Below are positions 43,140-52,276 of a stretch of DNA of 64,000 nucleotides, one piece after another. The stretch's first letter is position 1. Each line of letters starts with the position of its first letter. This DNA is from JADCRZ01 sp031399065 (GTDB lineage Bacteria; Bacteroidota; Bacteroidia; Chitinophagales; Chitinophagaceae). A program made the position numbers and the translations under genes. The notes under the pieces were generated by a model, which saw only the letters and a program-made list of their open reading frames with translations, searched no databases and was not told the DNA's origin. The stretch is taken from positions 21,501 through 85,500 of the forward strand of contig JANNOM010000022.1 of the NCBI GenBank assembly GCA_031399065.1, in the 5' to 3' direction.

Positions 43140-44339
43140 ATGGAAGCAATCTATCAGCAACCCACCGGGCAGGGTTATTACGGTGCCTTCGGAGGTGCAT
43201 ATATTCCGGAAATGCTCTACCGCAACGTGGAAGAACTTCGCTTGCGCTACCTGGATATTATGCAGGAGCCTTCCTTCGTGGAAGAATTCAATGATCTGCT
43301 TAAAAATTACGTGGGAAGACCTACTCCTTTATACCTGGCCAAACGGTTAAGCAAACAGTTCGACACCACTATCTATCTTAAACGGGAAGACCTTTGCCAT
43401 ACAGGTGCCCACAAAATCAATAATACCATCGGGCAGATACTGCTTTCCGCCAGGCTGGGAAAGAAGCGCATTATTGCAGAAACCGGTGCCGGACAGCATG
43501 GCGTAGCCACTGCAACGGTATGTGCACTCAAGGGAGTGGAATGTATCGTGTATATGGGCGAAAAAGATATAGAAAGGCAGGCCCCCAATGTAGCGCGTAT
43601 GAAGATGCTGGGAGCAAAGGTGATCCCGGCACTGAGCGGCAGCAAAACATTAAAAGACGCCACTAATGAAGCGATCCGCGACTGGATCAACAACCCGGTG
43701 GATACGCATTATATTATCGGCAGCGTGGTAGGTCCGCACCCTTACCCCGATATGGTGGCCCGTTTTCAAAGCGTAATCAGCGAAGAGATAAGGTGGCAGC
43801 TTAAGCAGGAAACGGGTTCTGAACTGCCCGACCATATAATGGCCTGTGTAGGTGGCGGCAGTAATGCCGCAGGTGCTTTCTATCATTTTTTGGAAGAGCC
43901 TAACGTACAGCTGGTAGCGGTGGAAGCTGCCGGACAGGGAGTAAACAGCGGCCTGAGCGCAGCTACCACGCAACTGGGTACACCAGGCATACTGCATGGA
44001 AGTAAAAGTTTGCTGATGCAAACCGAGGACGGCCAGGTAGTAGAACCGCATAGCATTTCTGCGGGGCTCGATTACCCGGGCATAGGGCCGCTGCACGCGC
44101 ACCTTTACGAAAGCGGCCGGGGAACGTTCCTGAGTGCTACCGATGATGAAGCACTTGTAGCTGCTTTTGAACTGGCGCAACTGGAAGGTATCATCCCCGC
44201 ACTGGAAACGGCGCATGCGCTGTCGGCTTTAAAGCAGATGTTATTTAAAAAAGGAGCCGTTACCGTCATCTGCCTGAGCGGCCGCGGCGATAAGGATATG
44301 GCCACGTACATGAACGTTATGAACCAGAAAGCCGGATAA
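43140..44339 (+). CDS. trpB: Tryptophan synthase beta chain
   Basis: The 399-aa PLP enzyme condenses indole and serine. The N-terminal YYGAFGGAYIPEMLYRN, the PLP lysine in HTGAHKINNTIGQILL, ETGAGQHGVATATVCAL, the phosphate-binding CVGGGSNAAGAFYHF and HSISAGLDYPGIGPLHA are all typical of the TrpB1 form that pairs with TrpA. Confidence 0.97.
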   Translation: MEAIYQQPTGQGYYGAFGGAYIPEMLYRNVEELRLRYLDIMQEPSFVEEFNDLLKNYVGRPTPLYLAKRLSKQFDTTIYLKREDLCHTGAHKINNTIGQILLSARLGKKRIIAETGAGQHGVATATVCALKGVECIVYMGEKDIERQAPNVARMKMLGAKVIPALSGSKTLKDATNEAIRDWINNPVDTHYIIGSVVGPHPYPDMVARFQSVISEEIRWQLKQETGSELPDHIMACVGGGSNAAGAFYHFLEEPNVQLVAVEAAGQGVNSGLSAATTQLGTPGILHGSKSLLMQTEDGQVVEPHSISAGLDYPGIGPLHAHLYESGRGTFLSATDDEALVAAFELAQLEGIIPALETAHALSALKQMLFKKGAVTVICLSGRGDKDMATYMNVMNQKAG

Positions 44340-44341
44340 AA

Positions 44342-45115
44342 ATGAACAGGATACTTCAGTTATTTGAAAAGAAAACAAGTCGTATTTTAAACGTTTACTG
44401 TACAGCAGGCTACCCGAAAGCAGATAGCACCGTTGCCGTTATGGAAGCCCTGCAGGAAAACGGAGCGGATATCATTGAACTGGGTATGCCTTATAGCGAC
44501 CCGCTGGCGGATGGGCCCGTGATACAGGAAAGCAGTATGACCGCTATCAGCAATGGGATGTCCATCGTTAAATTGTTCGAACAGTTAAAGAACTTCAGGC
44601 ATAAGGTATATGCTCCGGTTATTCTTATGGGTTATATGAATCCCGTACTGCAGTATGGCTTTGAAAGGTTTTGCCAGCATGCCGCAGACGTGGCGGTAGA
44701 CGGACTGATACTGCCCGATCTGCCTATCTACGAATTCGAAACGGAGTATGGTGTGCTTATTAAAAAATACGGGCTCAGTTTCATCTTCCTCATTACACCG
44801 GAAACTTCGGAAGAACGTATCCGCAGGATAGATGAACTGTCTACCGGCTTTATATACGCTGTATCTTCTTCTTCCACCACCGGCAGCAAGAATAACGATG
44901 TGGAAGGCCAGGAAGCATATTTTAATAAGATACGGGGTATGAAGTTGAAAAACCCCGTGCTGATCGGCTTTGGCATAAGGGATAAAGAAACGTTCAACCG
45001 GGCCGCATCTTATGCCAGCGGTGCTATCATCGGGAGTGCTTACATCCAGGCCCTGGAAAAATCAACGGATATCGGTACCGCTACGAAAACATTCCTGTCC
45101 TCAATTTTAGAATAA
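44342..45115 (+). CDS. trpA: Tryptophan synthase alpha chain
   Basis: The 257-aa TIM-barrel subunit releases indole from indole-3-glycerol phosphate and channels it to TrpB. The two catalytic acids are in IIELGMPYSDPLADGPVIQ, and VILMGYMNPVLQYGFERF and DGLILPDLPIYE follow. hisH begins after a single base, so the distal his genes are continuous with the trp operon. Confidence 0.96.
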   Translation: MNRILQLFEKKTSRILNVYCTAGYPKADSTVAVMEALQENGADIIELGMPYSDPLADGPVIQESSMTAISNGMSIVKLFEQLKNFRHKVYAPVILMGYMNPVLQYGFERFCQHAADVAVDGLILPDLPIYEFETEYGVLIKKYGLSFIFLITPETSEERIRRIDELSTGFIYAVSSSSTTGSKNNDVEGQEAYFNKIRGMKLKNPVLIGFGIRDKETFNRAASYASGAIIGSAYIQALEKSTDIGTATKTFLSSILE

Positions 45116-45116
45116 T

Positions 45117-45698
45117 ATGAATTTTGTTATTATAAAATATAATGCCGGTAATATACAATCTGTTCTCTATGCGCTGGAGCGTCTGGGCCTGGAAGCGACA
45201 GTTACCGATGATCCTGAAACGATTGCTTCCGCCGATAAAGTTATCTTCCCGGGCGTAGGGGAAGCGAGTACTGCCATGAACTACCTGAAGCAGCGAAAGC
45301 TGGATGCCGTTATAAAGAATCTCAAGCAACCGGTACTGGGAATATGCCTGGGTATGCAGTTGATGTGCGACTATAGTGAAGAAAACGATACTCCCTGCCT
45401 TGGCATATTTAACAGCCAGGTAAAGAAATTTACCGGGGAACTTAAAATACCGCAGATAGGATGGAATAATATAAGCGGGCTAAAAACGCACTTGTTCCGC
45501 GATGTACCCGAAAACGCCTATGTATACTTTGTACACGGGTACTATGCCGGCCTTGGCAAGGATACAATAGCCACGGCTGACTATACAAAAAAATACAGCG
45601 CCGCATTTCACAGGGATAATTTTTACGGGGTACAGTTTCACCCGGAAAAAAGTGCTACAGTGGGAGAACAGATCTTAAAAAACTTTTTAGAATTATGA
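45117..45698 (+). CDS. hisH: Imidazole glycerol phosphate synthase subunit HisH
   Basis: The 193-aa glutamine amidotransferase feeds ammonia to HisF. The nucleophile is in LGICLGMQLMCDYSEE and the catalytic His-Glu in GVQFHPEKSATVG; IFPGVGEASTAMNYL is the oxyanion strand. The gene is one base after trpA and one base before hisA, leaving no room for a promoter. Confidence 0.96.
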   Translation: MNFVIIKYNAGNIQSVLYALERLGLEATVTDDPETIASADKVIFPGVGEASTAMNYLKQRKLDAVIKNLKQPVLGICLGMQLMCDYSEENDTPCLGIFNSQVKKFTGELKIPQIGWNNISGLKTHLFRDVPENAYVYFVHGYYAGLGKDTIATADYTKKYSAAFHRDNFYGVQFHPEKSATVGEQILKNFLEL

Positions 45699-45699
45699 T

Positions 45700-46428
45700 A
45701 TGGAAATAATACCGGCTATTGATATTATTGATGGCAAGTGCGTTCGCCTTACACAGGGCGATTACCAGCAAAAAACGATCTACAATGAGCATCCGCTGGA
45801 AGTAGCCAAACAGTTCGAAGATGCCGGGTTACGAAGACTTCACCTGGTAGACCTGGATGGTGCGAAGGCAGGGGCCGTTAAAAACTGGAAGGTGCTGGAA
45901 GCTATCGCCGGTAAAACAAAAATGGTGATCGATTTTGGTGGTGGCATTAAAACGGATAATGATGTGAACATCGTATTTGAATCCGGCGCAGCACTGGCTA
46001 CTATCGGCAGTATGGCGGTAAAGGACGAAGCCGGTTTTGTGCGATGGCTGCGACAATACGGACCATCGAAATTTCTGCTGGGTGCCGATGTAAAGAATGA
46101 AAAGATAGCCGTAGGCGGTTGGCTGGAAACTACGGAGATATGGATATACGATTTTATAGAGAAATACATGGAACATGGGGTAAGACAGCTATTCTGTACC
46201 GATGTAAGTAAAGACGGCAAGCTGGAAGGGCCCTCTTCCGAATTATACAAAACGATCATGACCCAGTTTCCTCAGCTATACTTTATAGCCAGCGGTGGAG
46301 TCAGTAATCTGAAAGACCTGGAAGATCTCCAGAAAGCCGGATGCAGCGGGGCTATTGTAGGCAAAGCCATTTATGAGAACAGGATTTCTTTAAATGAATT
46401 AAAGACTTTTAACAAACATGCTAACTAA
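45700..46428 (+). CDS. hisA: ProFAR isomerase
   Basis: The 242-aa TIM-barrel enzyme opens the ribose of ProFAR. It starts MEIIPAIDIIDGKCVRLTQGDYQQKTIY with the first catalytic aspartate. The second is in FCTDVSKDGKLEGPSSELY, and the phosphate motifs IDFGGGIKTDNDV and ASGGVSNLKDLEDL are present. It overlaps hisF by 11 nt. Confidence 0.96.
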   Translation: MEIIPAIDIIDGKCVRLTQGDYQQKTIYNEHPLEVAKQFEDAGLRRLHLVDLDGAKAGAVKNWKVLEAIAGKTKMVIDFGGGIKTDNDVNIVFESGAALATIGSMAVKDEAGFVRWLRQYGPSKFLLGADVKNEKIAVGGWLETTEIWIYDFIEKYMEHGVRQLFCTDVSKDGKLEGPSSELYKTIMTQFPQLYFIASGGVSNLKDLEDLQKAGCSGAIVGKAIYENRISLNELKTFNKHAN

Positions 46429-47176
46429 ACGAATCATACCCTGTCTCGATATCAAGGATGGACGTACCGTTAAAGGCATCAACTTCGAAAACATCCGCGA
46501 TGCGGGTGATCCCGTTGAGCTGGGAGCATTGTATGCCGCGGAGGGTGCCGACGAACTGGTTTTCCTCGACATAACGGCTACTGTCGAAAAAAGGAAGACG
46601 TTAAGTGAACTGGTGAACCGCATCGCGCATCGCATCAATATTCCTTTTACCGTAGGCGGCGGTATCAGCAGCGTGGAGGATGTGTATGTACTGCTGAAGA
46701 ATGGGGCAGATAAAATATCCGTTAATACATCCGCCTTTAATAACCCTGATCTTATCGGTCAGCTTGCGGCCGAATTCGGCAGCCAATGCGTGGTGCTAGC
46801 CATAGATACCAAAATGGAAGCGGACGGCAACTGGTATGTATATCTAAATGGGGGAAGGGTTAAAACGGATTGTCTCTGCACCGATTGGGCAAAACAGGGA
46901 GTAAATCTCGGGGCCGGCGAAATATTACTTACCTCCATGAACAACGACGGAACCAAACAGGGCTTCGCGATGGATATTACGCGTACCCTGGCTACTACAT
47001 TGCCGGTTCCGGTGATAGCGTCCGGGGGTGGAGGCAGTAAGGAACATTTTGCAGCGGTGTTTAATGAAGGCAAAGCAGATGCGGCACTGGCAGCTAGTAT
47101 TTTTCATTTTAAAGAGATATCCATTCCCGAACTGAAAGCATATCTTGCCGGAAATAATATCAGTATCAGAATTTAA
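46418..47176 (+). CDS. hisF: Imidazole glycerol phosphate synthase subunit HisF
   Basis: The 252-aa cyclase forms IGP and AICAR. Catalytic aspartates lie in RIIPCLDIKDGRTVKGINFENIRDAGDPVELG and GEILLTSMNNDGTKQGF; PFTVGGGISSVEDVY and VIASGGGGSKEHF bind phosphate. It follows hisA with an 11-nt overlap and precedes hisIE by 6 nt. Confidence 0.97.
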   Translation: MLTKRIIPCLDIKDGRTVKGINFENIRDAGDPVELGALYAAEGADELVFLDITATVEKRKTLSELVNRIAHRINIPFTVGGGISSVEDVYVLLKNGADKISVNTSAFNNPDLIGQLAAEFGSQCVVLAIDTKMEADGNWYVYLNGGRVKTDCLCTDWAKQGVNLGAGEILLTSMNNDGTKQGFAMDITRTLATTLPVPVIASGGGGSKEHFAAVFNEGKADAALAASIFHFKEISIPELKAYLAGNNISIRI

Positions 47177-47182
47177 AATACA

Positions 47183-47776
47183 ATGAAGGTAGATTATAAT
47201 AAATACGCAGATGGTCTAGTACCTGCCATCATCCAGGATGCAGATACACAAAAGGTTCTGATGCTGGGATTCATGAACGAGGAGGCTTTGCAGAAAACGC
47301 AGGCAGAAGGGAAAGTTACTTTTTACAGCCGTTCGAAGGGAAGGTTATGGACAAAGGGAGAAGAAAGCGGTCATTTTCTTTTGTTCCGGGAAGCTGCCAT
47401 AGATTGTGATAACGATAGCCTCCTTATCAAAGCCAGGCCTCTAGGACCCATATGCCACACCGGTGCAGATACCTGCTGGAATGAAGATAACAAAAAGGAA
47501 GATTTTCTTTTTTACCTGGAGCAGGTCATTCAGCATCGCAAAGAAGCATCTCCTGAGGATTCGTATGTAGCGAAAATGATGGCGAAGGGGCTTAACAAGA
47601 TAGCACAGAAAGTAGGCGAGGAAGCTGTAGAACTTGTTATAGAAGCGAAAGATGATAACAGGGAGCTTTTTTTAGGAGAGGCGGCCGACCTGTTGTTTCA
47701 TTACCTGATGTTGCTTAATGCCAAGAATGTCGAATTAAACGATGTTATCGAAGTGTTGAAAGGCAGACATTCATAA
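47183..47776 (+). CDS. hisI: Bifunctional phosphoribosyl-AMP cyclohydrolase / phosphoribosyl-ATP pyrophosphatase
   Basis: The 197-aa HisIE fusion carries steps two and three of histidine synthesis. The HisI half (about 1-105) has LMLGFMNEEALQKT, FYSRSKGRLWTKGEESGHFL and the zinc/magnesium cysteine-aspartate set IDCDNDSLLIKARPLGPICHTGADTCW. The HisE half (about 110-197) has KMMAKGLNKIAQKVGEEAVELVIEAKD. It ends the his-trp-his array; pdxJ converges 25 nt later. Confidence 0.95.
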   Translation: MKVDYNKYADGLVPAIIQDADTQKVLMLGFMNEEALQKTQAEGKVTFYSRSKGRLWTKGEESGHFLLFREAAIDCDNDSLLIKARPLGPICHTGADTCWNEDNKKEDFLFYLEQVIQHRKEASPEDSYVAKMMAKGLNKIAQKVGEEAVELVIEAKDDNRELFLGEAADLLFHYLMLLNAKNVELNDVIEVLKGRHS

Positions 47777-47801
47777 TACCCACACCTATAGCGCCTTTAT
47801 C

Positions 47802-48527
47802 CTATATGCTTTGTTTGAGCTGCCGTTTGTATAATTGTACGGCATTTTCATAACCGAGATATAGTGCGTCACAAACAAGGGCATGCCCGATAGAAACCTC
47901 CTGTAAGCCAGGTATATGCCGGGCGAAGTAATGCAGATTATCCAGGTTGAGATCGTGTCCTGCATTGATGCCAAGCCCCAGTTCATTGGCTTTTTCAGCC
48001 GCCTTTATGTATGGGGCGATGGCTTCTTCTTTATTTTTTACATAACGGGTGGCATATCCTTCGGTGTACAACTCAATACGATCCGTTTCCACCAGTGCGG
48101 CACCTTCTATCATCTCCTGTACTGGGTCTACAAAAAGCGAAACACGAATACCCTCCTTCTTAAAAATCCTGATAGTATTAACAAGAAAGTCCTTATTCCG
48201 GAGCGTGTCCCATCCATGATCCGAAGTAAGCTGTCCTTCCGCATCCGGAACCAGGGTAACCTGGTGGGGTCGAATCTCCAATACCAGGTCGATAAATTTC
48301 TGTTCGCGGCAATTACCCTCGATGTTATACTCCGTGGATATGATCTTCTTTATTTCCCTGGCATCCTGGTAGCGGATATGTCTTTCATCGGGACGGGGAT
48401 GAATGGTAACACCGTCTGCACCAAACAACTGTGCATCTACGGCCGCTTTGGCAACATCGGGATTGTTACCTCCCCGGCTATTGCGCAACGTTGCGAACTT
48501 GTTTATATTGACACTTAGTTTTACCAT
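47802..48527 (-). CDS. pdxJ: Pyridoxine 5'-phosphate synthase
   Basis: The 241-aa TIM-barrel enzyme condenses deoxyxylulose phosphate and aminoacetone phosphate into pyridoxine phosphate. Motifs include LSVNINKFATLRNSRGGNNPDVAKAA, GADGVTIHPRPDERHIRYQDA, PHQVTLVPDAEGQLTSDHGWD, GINAGHDLNLDNLHYF and VSIGHALVCDALYLG. Length is normal. It is convergent with hisIE. Confidence 0.96.
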   Translation of the reverse strand: MVKLSVNINKFATLRNSRGGNNPDVAKAAVDAQLFGADGVTIHPRPDERHIRYQDAREIKKIISTEYNIEGNCREQKFIDLVLEIRPHQVTLVPDAEGQLTSDHGWDTLRNKDFLVNTIRIFKKEGIRVSLFVDPVQEMIEGAALVETDRIELYTEGYATRYVKNKEEAIAPYIKAAEKANELGLGINAGHDLNLDNLHYFARHIPGLQEVSIGHALVCDALYLGYENAVQLYKRQLKQSI

Positions 48528-48554
48528 GTGTCAAAGTTAGGAATAAAGCCATTT

Positions 48555-48815
48555 CTATTCTTTGTTAATGGCTACCGTGTTTAGGATATTACCGGACGTG
48601 TCTTTGAATTGAATGCCATATTCACCGGCAGGCAAATTACGAAGACCATCGAGCGAAGTGACATTAATGCCTGGTTTAAGCGGCCAGCTAAACATCCGGA
48701 TGATGCTGCCGCTTTTACTGAGCAATGAAACGATCACCGTCTCTTTTTCTTCGCTGGATATTTCCAGCGATATCCTGTGACTAAAAGGATTTGGATAAAT
48801 GTTGAATTGCCTCAT
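48555..48815 (-). CDS. Orphan T9SS type A sorting domain-like protein
   Basis: The 86-aa frame reads as a complete C-terminal sorting domain: NIYPNPFSHRISLEIS at the start, a central KSGSIIRMFSWPLKPG stretch and LRNLPAGEYGIQFKD near the end. This domain normally sits at the end of large secreted cargo. Here an in-frame TAA lies 21 nt before the ATG, so there is neither signal peptide nor cargo. It could be the remnant of a lost cargo gene or a real small protein. It is downstream of the TonB receptor by 233 nt. Confidence 0.6.
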   Translation of the reverse strand: MRQFNIYPNPFSHRISLEISSEEKETVIVSLLSKSGSIIRMFSWPLKPGINVTSLDGLRNLPAGEYGIQFKDTSGNILNTVAINKE

Positions 48816-48893
48816 CGGGGACGGATTACGGGGTTAAAAAAATACGGATTGAGCTAACTATCACAGCCAATTGTCTATCCTGGTTTCACTCAC

Positions 48894-48929
48894 CATCTCC
48901 CAGATTCATAACAATCTGATACTGAGATG
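48894..48929. repeat. Two-part inverted repeat between the sorting-domain ORF and the TonB receptor gene
   Basis: Outer arms CATCTC (48894-48899) and GAGATG (48924-48929) enclose inner arms CAGATT (48901-48906) and AATCTG (48913-48918) around a 6-nt loop. No T run follows on either strand. It may fold downstream of the TonB receptor transcript. Confidence 0.45.
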
Positions 48930-49048
48930 ATTAATGATTTTTCGTATATGCACTAGGGTATTGTACGGGAATTCTCGTGTAAAATAGGGAATTATTTAGT
49001 AAAAACACGCGGGAAAAATGTGGTTTTCCGAAGTTTTAGTGTTTACCC

Positions 49049-51556
49049 TTAAAATCGGGCAATCAGTTTTACGTTCAACAGGCGGGGAGTAAGCCTGTTG
49101 GGAATGGTGAAGGTGGTATTGGAAAAATCCTTGATCAAGAGATAGGAGATGGTATTGGCCCTGTCAATTATATTGAATACTTCCAGGGTAGCCCAGATGT
49201 TTTCAAAGGCCCGGAAAGGACTGTGACTTCTGCGCTTGCTTTTATCGCTGTCAAGAAGCAATGCACTGAATCCTACATCAACACGTATATAAGGTTCTAT
49301 GATCAGGGCGTTGCGGTATTTGACGCTATTGGGTATATTGTAAGGAAGATTGGTGCCGTAAAGCGTGTTCAGGTACATCTTGATGTTCTTGTTTGTCGAA
49401 AGATAATCCTGGAAGAACATACCAAAATTGATCAGACGGTCGCTCGGGCGGCGAAGCCAGCCTATATTCTGTTTTATGCTGTCGGCCACTGCCTGGTCTT
49501 CGGTTTCGGAAGTGATTATTTCACCGGCCGCATTTTTATAATTATAGTAGAAATCGTTGTTTATATTTTCTCTTACCCGCATAAGTCCAAGACTTATCCA
49601 GCTTTCCGCGTCTTTCACAATATCGCCGAAAAGCCGCATCTCCAGTCCGGCTGCATATGCTTTGGCGTTATTTTCCCCGGCATAGCGTAACCGTACATTG
49701 TCGATATCATACGATACTACATCCGCCATGTTTTTATAATACGCTTCGGCCGTAAGACGGAAAGGGCGGTTGACTGCTTTAAAATTATAATCCAGTCCGC
49801 CCACTACCTGCCAGCTTCTTTGGGCTTTCAGGTCTTTATTGACGGTGCCGTCATACCGGCGAAGCTCCCTGTAAAAAGGGGGCTGATCATAAAATCCTGC
49901 TGCCGCCCTGAATACGATATCTTTTTTCCAATGAGGAGGAGTCCACGAAAATCCCGCCCGGGGAGATACCAGCAATTGGTTGTTAAGCGTATTATAATTG
50001 TACCGCACACCAGCCTGCAGCGTAAAGCCGCTGGAATCTCCAAATACAATGTTATCCTGTATAAATCCTGTCAGCCGGGTTAGCTCTATATCCGCGTTTG
50101 ACTTCAGCACTTTAAATAGAGAAAGGGCGCCGGGCTGATAAGGCAGGGAGTACCCGGCAGAGTCCTGGTATTCCCATTCATTGAGCTTATCTTTTACCAA
50201 CTGTCTTTCTGCATTCGCACCCCACTGAATATAGTGCTTACCCTTGTCCAGGTATCCTTTGTGCCCGGCGTTCCACACTTCTATATTCAACCGGTTGCGG
50301 ATATAATTCAGGAAAACGCCCGCGCCCAGCGGGTTCGTTATAAGGCCGAAACTGGGTTTGCTTCTGTCGAAATCCCGCTCACCAAAAAGATAGGCCCCTG
50401 TAATATCCACCGACTCCTCTTCATCGTTCTCAAACCGCGATACCATCCACTTTAAGCGCAGATTTTTTCTTGCCTGGTTCACGATGGAAACACCGATCAT
50501 GTTGGTACTGTATTTATCTTCTTCTTTGCCCTCGAAGAAAATGTCGAGGCCGATATTAACCGTATACAACGGGGAAAAAACAGAGGAGGTCTGCTGACTG
50601 TATTCAGGCCTTAATTTAAAACTGTTGGCAGATACATTACCCAGAAGTTCAGCCGACCATTTGTCGTTGAACTGGTAAGTCAGCAACGCCTGCAGGTCGG
50701 ACGAAGAAGGTACATAATTGCCTTTTGTTTCCTGGCTGCCGAGCAGGTTCCGGTTGCTGCGGTTACGTACCCCGGCCAGGTAACTAAACTTGTTATTCCT
50801 GCTTAATCCCTCCAGATGAAACCCCTGTTCGAGAAGGCCTGCATAAGCGGATCCTGCAAAGCCTTTGGGTTTTTTATACTGGATATCGAGCACGGAGGAC
50901 ATCTTGTCGCCATATCTGGCCTGGAATCCCCCGTTCGAAAACTGGACGCTGCGGGTCATTTCGGGGTTGATAAAGCTAAGTCCCTCCTGTTGTCCGCTGC
51001 GTACCAGGTAAGGGCGGAATACCTCGAAATCATTTACATAAATAAGGTTTTCATCATAATTCCCTCCTCTCACGGAGTACTGGGAGGTAAGCTCGTTATT
51101 GGAGCCCACAAATACTTTAATCAGGCTTTCTATACCGGTAACGGGAGAAGGGATATTGATGGCGTTTTTGGGGTTCAACGATACCAGTCCTGCTTCCCGG
51201 CGCTGACGCTGGTCGGTTATTACCACTGTTTCCAACTCTTTGCTACCTCTTTCCAGTCTTACCACCATACGCTCTTCTTCATTAATGCTTAACAAAAAAT
51301 TACGCTGGTCATTTTTATAACCTGTATAACTGAATAAAAGGGCAAAAGCTCTTTCTGCCGGCACTTTAATCCTGAATGTTCCTGAATCGTTCGTAAGGGT
51401 TCCTGTGTTTCTTCCCAATATCACTACCGACACCGTACTGATCGGTTTTTCGTTCTCATCTAATACCTGGCCACTCACATAAGCAGCTTTTGACTGGGCA
51501 AGGGAGAAAGAAGGAAGGATGCATATGGCACATAGAAGGAAGAATAATAGTCTCAC
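49049..51556 (-). CDS. TonB-dependent receptor with carboxypeptidase-like regulatory domain
   Basis: The 835-aa outer-membrane protein has a Sec signal peptide (about 1-20, ending SLAQ), a CarboxypepD_reg-like beta-sandwich (about 25-105) and a plug domain (about 115-225, with SQYSVRGGNYDENLIYVNDFEV). A 22-strand-type barrel follows, ending LLNVKLIARF. No SusD partner is adjacent, so it is not a polysaccharide utilisation locus. The ligand is unknown; the plug wording fits receptors of the TonB/Plug type that import siderophores or oligomers. rpe lies 12 nt upstream in the same direction. Confidence 0.92.
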   Translation of the reverse strand: MRLLFFLLCAICILPSFSLAQSKAAYVSGQVLDENEKPISTVSVVILGRNTGTLTNDSGTFRIKVPAERAFALLFSYTGYKNDQRNFLLSINEEERMVVRLERGSKELETVVITDQRQRREAGLVSLNPKNAINIPSPVTGIESLIKVFVGSNNELTSQYSVRGGNYDENLIYVNDFEVFRPYLVRSGQQEGLSFINPEMTRSVQFSNGGFQARYGDKMSSVLDIQYKKPKGFAGSAYAGLLEQGFHLEGLSRNNKFSYLAGVRNRSNRNLLGSQETKGNYVPSSSDLQALLTYQFNDKWSAELLGNVSANSFKLRPEYSQQTSSVFSPLYTVNIGLDIFFEGKEEDKYSTNMIGVSIVNQARKNLRLKWMVSRFENDEEESVDITGAYLFGERDFDRSKPSFGLITNPLGAGVFLNYIRNRLNIEVWNAGHKGYLDKGKHYIQWGANAERQLVKDKLNEWEYQDSAGYSLPYQPGALSLFKVLKSNADIELTRLTGFIQDNIVFGDSSGFTLQAGVRYNYNTLNNQLLVSPRAGFSWTPPHWKKDIVFRAAAGFYDQPPFYRELRRYDGTVNKDLKAQRSWQVVGGLDYNFKAVNRPFRLTAEAYYKNMADVVSYDIDNVRLRYAGENNAKAYAAGLEMRLFGDIVKDAESWISLGLMRVRENINNDFYYNYKNAAGEIITSETEDQAVADSIKQNIGWLRRPSDRLINFGMFFQDYLSTNKNIKMYLNTLYGTNLPYNIPNSVKYRNALIIEPYIRVDVGFSALLLDSDKSKRRSHSPFRAFENIWATLEVFNIIDRANTISYLLIKDFSNTTFTIPNRLTPRLLNVKLIARF

Positions 51557-51568
51557 GGATTAACGGGT

Positions 51569-52216
51569 TTATAACTTTTTTAATTCGCTGATGACGGCGC
51601 GGGGGTTTTCAGACTTAAAAACGGTGCTGCCCGCCACCAGCACATGGGCCCCGGCTTCCATAATAGCGGCTGCATTATCCATCGTTATACCTCCATCCAC
51701 TTCTATCCTGGTGCCTATCTGCAACCGTTCTATTTCTGCTCTTAAAGTCTTGATCTTATGAAAAGTGTGAGGGATAAATTTTTGCCCGCCGAACCCGGGG
51801 TTTACACTCATTATACAAACAACGCTTAATCCGGGCAGCACATCGTATAGTAGTTCTACCGGCGTATGGGGATTAATAGCCACTCCGGGTTGCATGCCCA
51901 GGTCGCTGATTTGCTGAATATTTCGGTGGAGATTACGGCAGGCTTCGAGGTGAACGGTGAGTATGTCGGCCCCTGCTTTACTAAATGCTTCCGCATAGCG
52001 TTCGGGTTCTTCTATCATCAGGTGTACGTCACAGGGTTTGGTAGTGGTGGTCTTTATCTGCTCGATTACCGGAAGCCCGAAACTGATATTCGGCACAAAC
52101 CGCCCGTCCATTACGTCCAGATGAAACCAGTCCGCTTCGCTTTCGTTCAGCATGGAGCATTCATCCGCCAGCTTTAAGAAGTTGGAAGCCAGTAAAGAAG
52201 GAGCTATTATCGCCAT
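51569..52216 (-). CDS. rpe: Ribulose-phosphate 3-epimerase
   Basis: The 215-aa TIM-barrel enzyme interconverts ribulose 5-phosphate and xylulose 5-phosphate. Signatures are PSLLASNFLKLADECSMLNESEADWFHLDVMDGRFVPNISFG, VCIMSVNPGFGGQKF and IEVDGGITMDNAAAIMEAGAHVLVAGS. Together these carry the expected metal-binding histidines and catalytic aspartates. Length is normal. The TonB receptor gene follows 12 nt downstream. Confidence 0.96.
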   Translation of the reverse strand: MAIIAPSLLASNFLKLADECSMLNESEADWFHLDVMDGRFVPNISFGLPVIEQIKTTTTKPCDVHLMIEEPERYAEAFSKAGADILTVHLEACRNLHRNIQQISDLGMQPGVAINPHTPVELLYDVLPGLSVVCIMSVNPGFGGQKFIPHTFHKIKTLRAEIERLQIGTRIEVDGGITMDNAAAIMEAGAHVLVAGSTVFKSENPRAVISELKKL

Positions 52217-52276
52217 CAGGTTAGTTTATAATACAAATATAATCGGAAATGCACTTGGGATACCCTAGAACGGGGT

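Noticed and set aside
43650..44216. Open frame of 188 codons antisense to trpB
   Set aside because: trpB is complete and conserved here; the antisense frame shows no family pattern and no start context.
48816..49048. Frameshift joining the TonB receptor to the downstream sorting domain
   Set aside because: The receptor ends in a normal barrel C-terminus and a 233-nt gap with several stops separates the two. TonB receptors are not T9SS cargo.
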